Positions 1 through 5,375 of a stretch of DNA of 5,627 bases are shown here, piece by piece (positions within the stretch are counted from its first letter, which is position 1; each line of letters begins with the position of its first letter). The notes below the pieces were generated by a model that worked only from the letters and a program-made list of their open reading frames with translations, did no database searches and had not been told where the DNA came from. The stretch is from Streptosporangiaceae bacterium (lineage in GTDB: Bacteria > Actinomycetota > Actinomycetes > Streptosporangiales > Streptosporangiaceae): positions 1 through 5,627 of the forward strand of contig JASHSZ010000324.1 of the NCBI GenBank assembly GCA_030040815.1, written 5' to 3'. The position numbers were made by a program, and so were the translations under genes.

Positions 1-133
1 TCCGCTCGCCGAGCAGCTTGGAGTACCGCCAAGGCGGGCGTTCCTCGCTCGCACGGCCTTCAAACCAGGAGAAGTCCCAGCCGTCTACGGGGACCCGGGA
101 GCCCTCGGTGATGAGTTCGTCGAAGCTGCGCAC
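1..133 (-). CDS. Class I SAM-dependent methyltransferase, N-terminal fragment
   Basis: Only the first 44 codons are present; the gene continues past the left edge. The start region reads VRSFDELITEGSRVPVDGWD and continues with FSWFEGRASEERPPW. This matches my memory of a common actinobacterial family of class I SAM-dependent methyltransferases that begin with a 'GWDFSWFEGRATEERPSW' type segment. The Rossmann fold and the glycine-rich SAM-binding motif would lie outside the window, so the activity and the substrate cannot be read here. GTG at 133 is chosen because it starts the conserved part. It is also preceded by a promoter-like TTGCCG-18 bp-CACACT, whose last T lies 6 nt before the GTG, so the mRNA may be leaderless. 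The upstream LmbU-type frame is the same frame and has no stop, so a fused product is formally possible. The family call is moderately secure; everything about function is inferred from the family. Confidence 0.72.
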   Translation of the reverse strand, partial: MRSFDELITEGSRVPVDGWDFSWFEGRASEERPPWRYSKLLGER

Positions 134-169
134 CGGGCCAGTGTGGCGACCGCGCGCACCGCGCGGCAA
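134..169 (-). promoter_or_regulatory. Leaderless-type promoter of the methyltransferase gene
   Basis: On the minus strand TTGCCG (169 to 164) is followed after 18 bp by CACACT (145 to 140). The spacing and 4/6 matches to TTGACA fit a housekeeping sigma-70 type promoter. Six bases (GGCCCG) then lead to the GTG at 133, so transcription would start at or next to the start codon. There is no Shine-Dalgarno sequence. The same CACACTGG-CCG-TG arrangement occurs before the gene at 5376. This is a pattern match and no transcript data were used. Confidence 0.55.
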
Positions 170-937
170 ACCAGATAGATCCGCGAGCGCTGTGACAGCC
201 TGGCCCGCATCACGGTGCGGCGGGACATGCACCGGCGGCTCACTGGCCGGGTGGCTCCCGCGGGCCCTGCCGGGCGGCTCGTGCCGTGCGGCGTGCTCGA
301 TGGCCAGCACCGTCCATGCCTCCATGCTGAGGCTCGCCTTGTCAGCGGCGGCCTGGCAGGTCTCCAGCAGGGCCGCCGAGATGCGCAGCTGCAGCCGCAG
401 AACAACCCGGCCGCGCTCGCCGCCGCCCTGGTGCTGCCCGGCCCGGGCCGGCTGGCCGGCCAGGCGTTCAGCCAGGCTGGCGCTGACCTGCTGGCGCAGC
501 CGCTTGACCGGCCACTGGTGCTCCTCGGCCTTGCGGAGCCAGAAGTCCTGCTCCGGCTCGGCCAGCGCGGCTACCTCGGCGTGATGCCCAAACGACAGCG
601 TGTCTCGCCGACGGGACAACTCGAACCGTCTCGCCACCCAGGCATAGTTGCGCAGCGTCTGATAATCCAGGCTCGTCTGCTCGACCGCCGCCCGGTACCG
701 GCCCGCATACGCCCGCTCCCCGAAAGCCAGCCAGTCCCCGAGGCACCAAGCCGCCGACGTGCTGACAGCCGACAGCTGCCGGCCGATACCCAGCCACCGC
801 TCGAACGGCAGCTCCCTCGGCAGCTGCAGCCCGCGGCGCGACAGCATCACCCGCTCGCCCGCCCCGGCCGCCACCGCCGCGCCCGCCGCCGGCCGTCTTA
901 CCGGCGACGACCCCCGCGCCGCCGGACCACCACTCAC
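134..937 (-). CDS. LmbU-family transcriptional regulator, lacking its own stop codon
   Basis: Translated from GTG 937, the protein has a low-complexity Ala/Gly-rich leader (residues 1-30). The typical LmbU-family core follows: RRGLQLPRELPFERWLGIG (34-52), a segment with AAWCLGDWL (62-70), TSLDYQTLRNYAWVARRF (88-105), and LSFGHHAEVAALAEPEQ (114-130) followed by FWLRKAEE (132-139). A C-terminal helical part (178-220) ends near base 278. Members of this family, named after LmbU of the lincomycin cluster, are DNA-binding regulators found in antibiotic clusters and elsewhere in actinomycetes. No biosynthetic gene is visible beside this one. The frame shows no stop from 1012 down to base 1, so a 48-codon Pro/Arg/Gly-rich stretch (221-268) joins it to the methyltransferase frame. 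In the -2 frame, stops lie at 242-240 and 212-210, so a single indel could have removed the true end. The start is uncertain: GTG 952 and ATG 847 are alternatives. GTG 937 forms a GTGA overlap with the small upstream ORF. Confidence 0.85.
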
Positions 938-1188
938 AACGCCGCCCGGCACTGACAACCAGGCTTCCCGACACCCCGGTACTCGCCCGATGCCAGGACG
1001 ATCGCGAACAGGCTAGCCTTGCCAGCATCCTTCTGACCGGAAAGCCCGGCGACCCGGCCAGCCTGGATCGCTAGCGTGCAACCGAACAGCACCCCGCTCG
1101 ACCCGCAGTGTCCGCAGCACTGGCGGGCTTTCATCGCCGGGGGCATCACGCAATGGATACCCAGCTGTCCGAACCGGCTATGGGACAC
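934..1188 (-). CDS. Possible small Cys-containing protein upstream of the LmbU-type gene
   Basis: I do not recognise this protein. From GTG 1188 it would have 84 residues; ATG 1146 (70 residues) and ATG 1134 (66 residues) are alternatives. It has a CCGHC cluster near the middle and a C-terminal CQCRAAL. These pairs could bind a metal, but they match no zinc-finger spacing that I know. Two signs favour a real gene. Third codon positions in the last 60 codons are rich in G and C, as in the other genes. Its TGA (936-934) also overlaps the regulator's GTG (937-935), the usual arrangement for coupled translation. Against it, none of the three starts has a Shine-Dalgarno sequence or a clear promoter, and in 70% GC DNA an ORF of this length is not rare. 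If it is false, 953-1341 is a non-coding stretch. Confidence 0.3.
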   Translation of the reverse strand: MSHSRFGQLGIHCVMPPAMKARQCCGHCGSSGVLFGCTLAIQAGRVAGLSGQKDAGKASLFAIVLASGEYRGVGKPGCQCRAAL

Positions 1189-1260
1189 GGCTGGGAGCTT
1201 AGAAGCCTAACCACGGCGGGCACATCCGGCGCCCGTATGATCTTTCCGCTGGTCATCCTG

Positions 1261-1310
1261 GGTGATGCCTGTCACCCGGACGGGTGACAGGCAAACCAGC
1301 GCGCTAGCGC
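1261..1310. promoter_or_regulatory. Operator-like inverted repeats in the divergent region
   Basis: A perfect inverted repeat has 13-bp arms, TGCCTGTCACCCG (1266-1278) and CGGGTGACAGGCA (1281-1293), around a 2-bp centre. Eight bases further on, GCGCTAGCGC (1301-1310) is a perfect 10-bp palindrome. The pentamer GGTGA occurs at 1261, 1272 (as TCACC) and 1283, exactly 11 bp apart and alternating in strand. The elements lie upstream of the kinase promoter and between divergent genes, and no T-tract follows, so an operator is likelier than a terminator. The bound protein is unknown: the response regulator, the LmbU-type protein or an outside factor are all possible. Confidence 0.55.
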
Positions 1311-1329
1311 AGCGGCATGCGAGACGACT

Positions 1330-1341
1330 TATCCTCGCAGG
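1330..1341 (+). promoter_or_regulatory. Leaderless-type -10 element of the kinase-regulator operon
   Basis: TATCCT (1330-1335) fits the actinobacterial TANNNT -10 pattern. Six bases (CGCAGG) separate it from the ATG at 1342, which places the expected transcript start on the start codon. There is no usable Shine-Dalgarno sequence: the only purine-rich bases touch the ATG. No TTGACA-like -35 is seen; that position is close to the GCGCTAGCGC palindrome, so an activator may be needed. Confidence 0.5.
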
Positions 1342-2724
1342 ATGGGCGAACGCCGAAGCGCAGCGCAGGTGAGCCCCCACATCGGGCCCCGTCAGTGGCC
1401 CATCGTGCTGTTGGCTATCGGCGTTTTCGCCGCGCTGGCCTGGTCGCAAGGTCTGGATCCGGGCGGGCGTGGCTACTGGGAGACGCTGCGCCATGGCAGT
1501 TACGGGTGGGCCCTTGCTGGCAGTTCGGTGACATTGTGCCTCGTGTGGCGGCGCAGTTATCCCCTGCGGACTTGGGCCATCGTCACCTTGGCCGGGGGGT
1601 TGCTGGTTGCGCTGTGGCATGCCCAGGTGACCGCACAAGCCATGGCCGCCGCGAGCCTGGGAACGGATCGAACACCCTCGGGGCTGTCGCTGCTGGTCCT
1701 GCTTATTCCGCTAGAGATCGCGGTCTATGCCGCAGCTGCCAACGGCAGTCATCGACACGCACGCGCATCGCTCGCCATATCAATAGCCATAGTCATCACG
1801 GCGCTATCCCTCGACATCGTCCGGCCGGACCTGCAAGCCGGGCGGGCGAGCGTGAGCGCCGAAGTCCTGCTGCTGGCTGCTGGCGCGCTCGTCGTGGCCT
1901 GGGCGCTAGGCGAGAGAGCACATGCCAGCAAGGACACCGTGACGGCGCTGGCGGAGCGTGCCACGGCGTTGGAGGCTGAGCGCGTCGAGCGGGAACGAGC
2001 CGCCGTCGTGGCGGAACGCACCAGGATCGCGGCCGAACTGCACGACATCATCGCGCACCACATCAGTGTGATCGCGCTGCAAACTGGCGCCGCGCGGACG
2101 ATCGCGGAATCGGGCGCCGCACCAGATGTCGAACTTCTCAGCGGCATCGAGACTGCAAGTAGACAAGCGATGACCGAGATGCGACACGCGCTCGGCATCA
2201 TCCGGCACAGCGTCGACGGCCCTGCGCCGCAGCCCACTACTGAGCAGCTTCCGGACCTGACCAGGCAGATGGCCCTGGCAGGGCTCACGGTATCCATCGC
2301 CGGGTCGCCTGGGCTCGTGCCCGGTTACCTTGACCTATCCCTGTACCGGATAATCCAGGAAGCCCTAACCAACGTGCTGCGGCACTCGGCAGCCGATACG
2401 GCTGCGGTCATGTTCACTCGGGTCGGTGAACACCTTGAGGTGAGCGTGACCGACCCTGGACCTCCCCGTGGGCGCGGTCCCGGCACGGCGGCACCTCGAC
2501 CCAGTGATCAAGTCAGTCCGGCCCAGCCAGGCGGCTATGGATTGATCGGGCTGCAGGAACGCGTGCGCCGCATGGGCGGATACTTCCACGCGGGCGTTCG
2601 TCCGGACGGCGGATATCAAGTGCGCGCCGTCCTGACTGTCCCGCAGGCCGACCAGACTCTGGCGGCCGGTCAGGAGCGTGCCACTGCCGGCGAGCCGGCC
2701 ATCCAGGTTGAGATCAGATCATGA
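1342..2724 (+). CDS. Sensor histidine kinase, NarL/DesK-type (HisKA_3)
   Basis: Membrane sensor kinase of 460 residues that should autophosphorylate on His and pass the phosphate to the regulator encoded next. Six hydrophobic segments (about 19-35, 57-70, 77-94, 114-134, 141-158, 172-190) form an N-terminal membrane domain with short loops and no separate extracellular sensor domain. A charged coiled-coil linker follows (about 192-226). The HisKA_3 dimerisation and phosphoacceptor box is ERTRIAAELHDIIAHHISVI (225-244), with H234 as the phosphoacceptor. The HATPase_c domain shows the N box EALTNVLRHS (N344), the DPG of the D box (371-373) and the G box GGYGLIGLQERV (397-408). A Pro/Gly-rich stretch (374-397) lengthens the ATP lid, and a 27-residue tail follows the last strand. 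ATG 1342 fits the leaderless promoter; GTG 1369 is a less likely start. The stop overlaps the next start as ATGA. The signal sensed cannot be told from the sequence. Confidence 0.95.
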   Translation: MGERRSAAQVSPHIGPRQWPIVLLAIGVFAALAWSQGLDPGGRGYWETLRHGSYGWALAGSSVTLCLVWRRSYPLRTWAIVTLAGGLLVALWHAQVTAQAMAAASLGTDRTPSGLSLLVLLIPLEIAVYAAAANGSHRHARASLAISIAIVITALSLDIVRPDLQAGRASVSAEVLLLAAGALVVAWALGERAHASKDTVTALAERATALEAERVERERAAVVAERTRIAAELHDIIAHHISVIALQTGAARTIAESGAAPDVELLSGIETASRQAMTEMRHALGIIRHSVDGPAPQPTTEQLPDLTRQMALAGLTVSIAGSPGLVPGYLDLSLYRIIQEALTNVLRHSAADTAAVMFTRVGEHLEVSVTDPGPPRGRGPGTAAPRPSDQVSPAQPGGYGLIGLQERVRRMGGYFHAGVRPDGGYQVRAVLTVPQADQTLAAGQERATAGEPAIQVEIRS

Positions 2725-3413
2725 CGGTCCGGGTTGTCATCTGCGATGACCAGCCGCTGATCCGCGCTGGGCTGCGTGCCCTGCTGCAGACGCAGTCGGA
2801 TATCGAGATTGTGGCCGAAGCAGCAGACGGCGCCGCCGCAGTGGCTATCGCAGTCAAACTCAAGCCCGACGTTGTACTGATGGACGTGCGGATGCCCGGC
2901 ATTGACGGCATCACCGCAACGGACCAGATCACCCATGCTGAGTATCCCTGCAGGGTATTGATCTTGACGACCTATGATCGGGACGAATACGTCTTCGATG
3001 CCCTCGCGGCCGGCGCAAGCGGATTCCTCCTCAAGGACGCCCGCCCGGAGGATCTGCTATCTGGGCTTCGGATTGTCGCCTCTGGTGAGGCGCTCCTCGC
3101 TCCCTCGGTGACGCACCGACTGATAAGCCTCTTCGCCCGGTACCCTAGAGCGCCTCAACTGGCAGCAACCGCGGTGAGCCAACTGACCGAGCGCGAGCGC
3201 GAAGTGCTCGTCCTGATCATCAGAGGCCTGTCAAACGCGGAGATCAGTGCCAGCTTGCATATCTCCGAGAACACCGTCAAGACGCACGTGGCCAGGATCC
3301 TTAGCAAGCTTGGCCTGCGAGACCGAGTCCACGCCGTCATCTACGGCTACGAAACCGGCCTCGTTCGCTCGGTCGACATCACGGCGGTCAAGCCACCGCC
3401 AGTCTCGCTGTGA
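2721..3413 (+). CDS. Response regulator, NarL/FixJ family (receiver plus LuxR-type HTH)
   Basis: Cytoplasmic DNA-binding partner of the preceding kinase, 230 residues, the usual family length. The receiver domain (about 3-120) has the acidic pair D9-D10, the phosphoacceptor D55 in VVLMDVRMPG, the switch threonine T83 or T84 in LILTTYD, and the conserved K105 in GFLLKDA. The LuxR-type helix-turn-helix (about 154-210) shows LTEREREVLVLIIRGLSNAE (155-174) and ISENTVKTHVARILSKLGLR (181-200). All residues needed for phosphorylation and DNA contact are present, so it should be active. The start codon overlaps the kinase stop (ATGA) with only a weak AGG 14 nt upstream, so translation is probably coupled. 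No transporter or other typical target gene follows; autoregulation through the inverted repeats at 1261-1310 is possible but unproven. The short tail after residue 212 carries no motif. Confidence 0.96.
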   Translation: MTVRVVICDDQPLIRAGLRALLQTQSDIEIVAEAADGAAAVAIAVKLKPDVVLMDVRMPGIDGITATDQITHAEYPCRVLILTTYDRDEYVFDALAAGASGFLLKDARPEDLLSGLRIVASGEALLAPSVTHRLISLFARYPRAPQLAATAVSQLTEREREVLVLIIRGLSNAEISASLHISENTVKTHVARILSKLGLRDRVHAVIYGYETGLVRSVDITAVKPPPVSL

Positions 3414-3425
3414 CGGGAAGTTGTC

Positions 3426-3450
3426 AGTGGCTCCGTCGTCAGCAGCCACT
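3426..3450 (+). terminator. Candidate terminator hairpin after the response regulator
   Basis: A 7-bp stem, AGTGGCT (3426-3432) and AGCCACT (3444-3450), encloses an 11-nt loop 12 nt after the regulator's stop. No T-tract follows, which is common for high-GC actinobacterial terminators but leaves the call weak. It lies in the 148-bp gap between convergent genes, where a terminator is expected. Confidence 0.4.
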
Positions 3451-3539
3451 TGCGTAGCGGCTAGTGCGCCGAACGAACGGTCCGGTTGCGAAATCGACCG
3501 ACAGCTGAGTAGGGTCTCGGCCATCCAGGCAGGCGCTTG

Positions 3540-3581
3540 GCCACCCGCGGTCCTGTGCTGCTTACTGCCAAGGCGGGTGGC
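3540..3581 (-). terminator. Hairpin across the hydrolase stop codon, possible terminator
   Basis: The 9-bp arms GCCACCCGC (3540-3548) and GCGGGTGGC (3573-3581) are perfectly complementary, with a 24-nt loop that contains the hydrolase stop codon (3564-3562). In the hydrolase transcript the 5' arm lies in the last codons and the 3' arm lies past the stop. The loop is long and no U-tract follows. Parts of both arms can pair differently with an adjacent TTGGC/GCCAA pair. Confidence 0.3.
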
Positions 3582-4359
3582 TGGTGCTGACCTGGGACAG
3601 GAACTGGCTGATCGGGGGAAGCGAGAGGTCGGTTCGCCAGAACGCCTGAAGGTGGCCCAGGCCTGGCAGCGCGACCGCACGGGCATTAGGCAGCGTGCGG
3701 GCGGCAGACTGCCCTCGGGCCCACCAGTCCTGGTCGTCCTCGCCGACCGCTAGCAACAACAGCACAGGCATCGTCAGGCGGTCGGCGAGCGGCCAGAACG
3801 GCGGGGCGGTGGCGAATGCTTCATAGGAGCCGGCGAACGCGGTCTGGTCGGTGGCACACAGATGCTCCAGCAGCCAAGACGGCGGCGGTTCGGACTCGGC
3901 GTCGGCCATTTCCTGGATGACCGCCCGGGTGCCTTCGGCCATGACCTTATCTGCGCCCTTTCGCCACTCAGCGGGGTCGGCCTTCGGGTCAGGGACCGAG
4001 TCCAGCCCGACCAGGCCAGCCAGACGGTCCGGGTACGTCGCCCCCGCGGCATAGCCGACTCGCGCCCCCAGCGAGTACCCGATCAGCACCGTGCGCCCGA
4101 TACCGGCGTGATCCAGCACGGCGATGACATCATCGACGTACCACGACATGTGGTGGCCCGCCATCGCGGGCGGGACGCCGCTACGGCCATGGCCCCGGTG
4201 GTCGAGCAGGATGTGCCGGTACCCAGGCAACGCCGCCACGTACCCGGCTGTCTCCCACATGGTCGAGTCCCCGCAACCGCCGGTGTGCCACAGCACCGGC
4301 GGCCCGCTGCCGGAAGCGGAGTAAAACAGGCGCAGGCCCCCGCTGTCCACGTACGGCAT
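3562..4359 (-). CDS. Alpha/beta hydrolase
   Basis: A 265-residue cytoplasmic alpha/beta-hydrolase fold enzyme with no signal peptide. In order: the oxyanion-hole segment WHTGGCGDSTMW (24-35), the strand and loop LLDHRGHGRSG (51-61), the nucleophile elbow GYSLGAR with S96 (94-100), a helical cap region (about 120-195), an acidic residue after the strand LLLLAVGEDD (D208 or D209), and the catalytic histidine in LPGLGH (H236). The Ser-Asp-His triad is therefore complete. Members of this fold act as esterases, lactonases, epoxide hydrolases or haloperoxidase-like enzymes, and the motifs seen do not choose between them. ATG 4359 is preceded by AGGAAGGA (4376-4369) at 9 nt, a strong ribosome site, so unlike its neighbours this gene has a leadered mRNA. 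It is convergent with the two-component operon and divergent from the broken acetyltransferase, and appears to be a single-gene unit. TTA codons that would depend on bldA were not noticed. Confidence 0.93.
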   Translation of the reverse strand: MPYVDSGGLRLFYSASGSGPPVLWHTGGCGDSTMWETAGYVAALPGYRHILLDHRGHGRSGVPPAMAGHHMSWYVDDVIAVLDHAGIGRTVLIGYSLGARVGYAAGATYPDRLAGLVGLDSVPDPKADPAEWRKGADKVMAEGTRAVIQEMADAESEPPPSWLLEHLCATDQTAFAGSYEAFATAPPFWPLADRLTMPVLLLLAVGEDDQDWWARGQSAARTLPNARAVALPGLGHLQAFWRTDLSLPPISQFLSQVSTSHPPWQ

Positions 4360-4368
4360 CGGGACCGG

Positions 4369-4416
4369 TCCTTCCTATCCGAGCGTCAGTATCGCACGAG
4401 TCACGCGTGGCGACCC
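4369..4416 (-). promoter_or_regulatory. Hydrolase ribosome site and tentative promoter
   Basis: AGGAAGGA at 4376-4369 is the Shine-Dalgarno sequence. Upstream, GATACT (4393 to 4388) could be the -10 box, giving a leader of about 22 nt. GGGTCG (4416 to 4411) at 17 bp is a poor -35. The 8-bp palindrome CACGCGTG (4402-4409) lies between the two boxes, where a bound protein would block transcription. The ribosome site is secure; the promoter is tentative. Confidence 0.42.
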
Positions 4417-4745
4417 GAAGCCGCCGTGGGGTCGCTGCCGCCTACCACGAAACTCGGAGGTGACCATCAACGCCCCGGTTCTCGCCCGCCGCGGCCCCGT
4501 CCCGCAGAAATCGGACGCCGGTCAGCCGACCCACCCAGCACCATGCAGACCAGTCGGCTCGGCGTCCTGCGGTCATCGATGAGCTGATGGATGGTTGCCA
4601 TGTCGGCTGGTCCGGCGCACGCATGAACGCACTCTCTTAGCCCCGGACGGCGCGCGATGTCCGGAGTGGCGATCTTGCCGAATAGCGGGCGTCAGTTCCG
4701 CATTCCGCCGAGAAAACTTGGGTGCAGGAAGTTTGTTCAGCCCGG
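4417..4745. other. Intergenic stretch with no gene recognised
   Basis: About 330 bases between the hydrolase promoter and the acetyltransferase. I found no ORF with a plausible start and codon use, and no tRNA or terminator with a T-tract. The short ORFs present (for example 40 codons from GTG 4460 and 44 codons on the minus strand from ATG 4601) lack ribosome sites and recognisable content. Two small inverted repeats occur: GCGACCC/GGGTCGC (4410-4416 and 4429-4435) and CCGGAC/GTCCGG (4643-4648 and 4659-4664). The last 40 bases are richer in A and T, as expected near the promoter at 4746. Confidence 0.5.
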
Positions 4746-4758
4746 TACGGTGCCGGTC
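4746..4758 (+). promoter_or_regulatory. Leaderless-type -10 element of the acetyltransferase gene
   Basis: TACGGT (4746-4751) fits TANNNT and lies 7 nt before ATG 4759. No Shine-Dalgarno sequence precedes the ATG and no convincing -35 was found at 16-19 bp. The position agrees with the start expected from the protein family, which supports both calls. Confidence 0.5.
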
Positions 4759-5216
4759 ATGACCGCGGATGAGTTCGTGCCAGTCGGCTTCGAGCCGCGA
4801 CCTCACTCACTACCGACCAGTTCCGCCTCGAACCGCTGGGGCCGCAGCACAATCAGGCCGATCATGCCGCCTGGATGTCGAGCATCGAGCACATACGCTC
4901 CACTCCCGGCTATCCCGACGGCAACTGGCCACCGCGCAGCGGCATGACGCTCGAGGAGAACCTCGCTGACCTTCGCCGCCACGCCGACGACTTCACGCGG
5001 GGCGCCGGTTTCACCTTCACCGTCCTCGATCCAGGCGACAACGACGTCATCGGTTGCGTCTACCTGTATCCCGCGGCCTCCGAGGAGTGGGACGTCACAG
5101 TGCAGTCCTGGGTGCGAGCCGACAGATCGGGCCTCGACGTACCGCTTGCCGACGCCGTCGCACATTGGCTCGCCACCGACTGGCCCTGGGAGCGGGTGGA
5201 CCGCTGCGGTCGCTGA
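4759..5216 (+). pseudogene. GNAT-type N-acetyltransferase broken by a one-base frameshift
   Basis: From ATG 4759 the frame reads MTADEFVPVGFEP and then turns into an unrelated sequence. From about 4798 the reading continues one frame over as TSLTTDQFRLEPLGPQ, then HAAWMSSIEHIRSTPGYPDG, and later a segment with FTFTVLDPGDNDVIGCVYLY and VTVQSWVRADRSGLDVPLAD, ending WPWERVDRCGR at TGA 5214-5216. Together these resemble a small actinobacterial GNAT-like protein that I know as N-acetyltransferase. One base added between 4797 and 4798 restores one reading frame of 152 residues, the expected size. The substrate is unknown. As written, translation from 4759 yields only about 13 native residues. The longest in-frame restart is ATG 4875, which lacks the N-terminal part. 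The break could be a real mutation or an error in the sequence; the rest of the frame is intact, so any loss would be recent. Confidence 0.8.
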
Positions 5217-5278
5217 GTCGTGCCCGTGCTCACGCCGCGAGCCGCTCCTTGTTCGCGGTGCCGGAGCGTAGCTCAACA

Positions 5279-5301
5279 GCCGGCTTCGCACGCCGGTCTT
5301 T
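5279..5301 (+). terminator. Weak terminator-like hairpin after the acetyltransferase
   Basis: A 6-bp stem, GCCGGC (5279-5284) and GCCGGT (5292-5297, one G-U pair), encloses a 7-nt loop and is followed by CTTT. It lies about 60 nt past the acetyltransferase stop and before the promoter of the next gene. The T-tract is short, so termination is only possible. The same hairpin resembles a tRNA anticodon arm, but the rest of a tRNA is missing. Confidence 0.35.
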
Positions 5302-5363
5302 GGCCTGAACGTAGGGCGGATGTCTTCGCCGCTTCGAGTCGGGATCCGAAGGGTCGGAGCGGT

Positions 5364-5375
5364 CACACTGGTCCG
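5364..5375 (+). promoter_or_regulatory. Leaderless-type -10 element of the gene at 5376
   Basis: CACACT (5364-5369) is followed by GGTCCG and then ATG. This is the same layout as the methyltransferase start, with 13 of 15 bases identical including the start codon. No Shine-Dalgarno sequence is present, and no clear -35 was found at the usual distance. Confidence 0.5.

Noticed and set aside
18..955. Long plus-strand ORFs (188 and 246 codons) and the 186-codon minus-strand ORF at 468-1028
   Set aside because: They are low-complexity Arg/Pro/Ala/Gly-rich shadows of the LmbU-type frame, which shows clear family motifs throughout.
1266..1293. The 13-bp inverted repeat as a transcription terminator
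   Set aside because: It has only a 2-nt centre, no T-tract on either side, and lies between divergent genes where no transcript needs to end.
1207..1638. 143-codon minus-strand ORF
   Set aside because: Mostly antisense to the start of the histidine kinase. Its content is low in hydrophobic cores and it has no ribosome site.
4460..4601. Short ORFs from GTG 4460 (plus, preceded by GGAGG) and ATG 4601 (minus)
   Set aside because: The GGAGG overlaps the GTG itself and so cannot act as its ribosome site. The minus ORF has no ribosome site. Both encode about 40 residues without a motif.
5259..5338. tRNA-like sequence: TAGCTCA, a CCGGC-TTCGCAC-GCCGG arm and a TTCGAGT loop
   Set aside because: The anticodon-like arm is well formed, but there is no D-stem partner, the T-stem does not pair and no acceptor stem closes. 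It is at best a decayed fragment and more likely chance.
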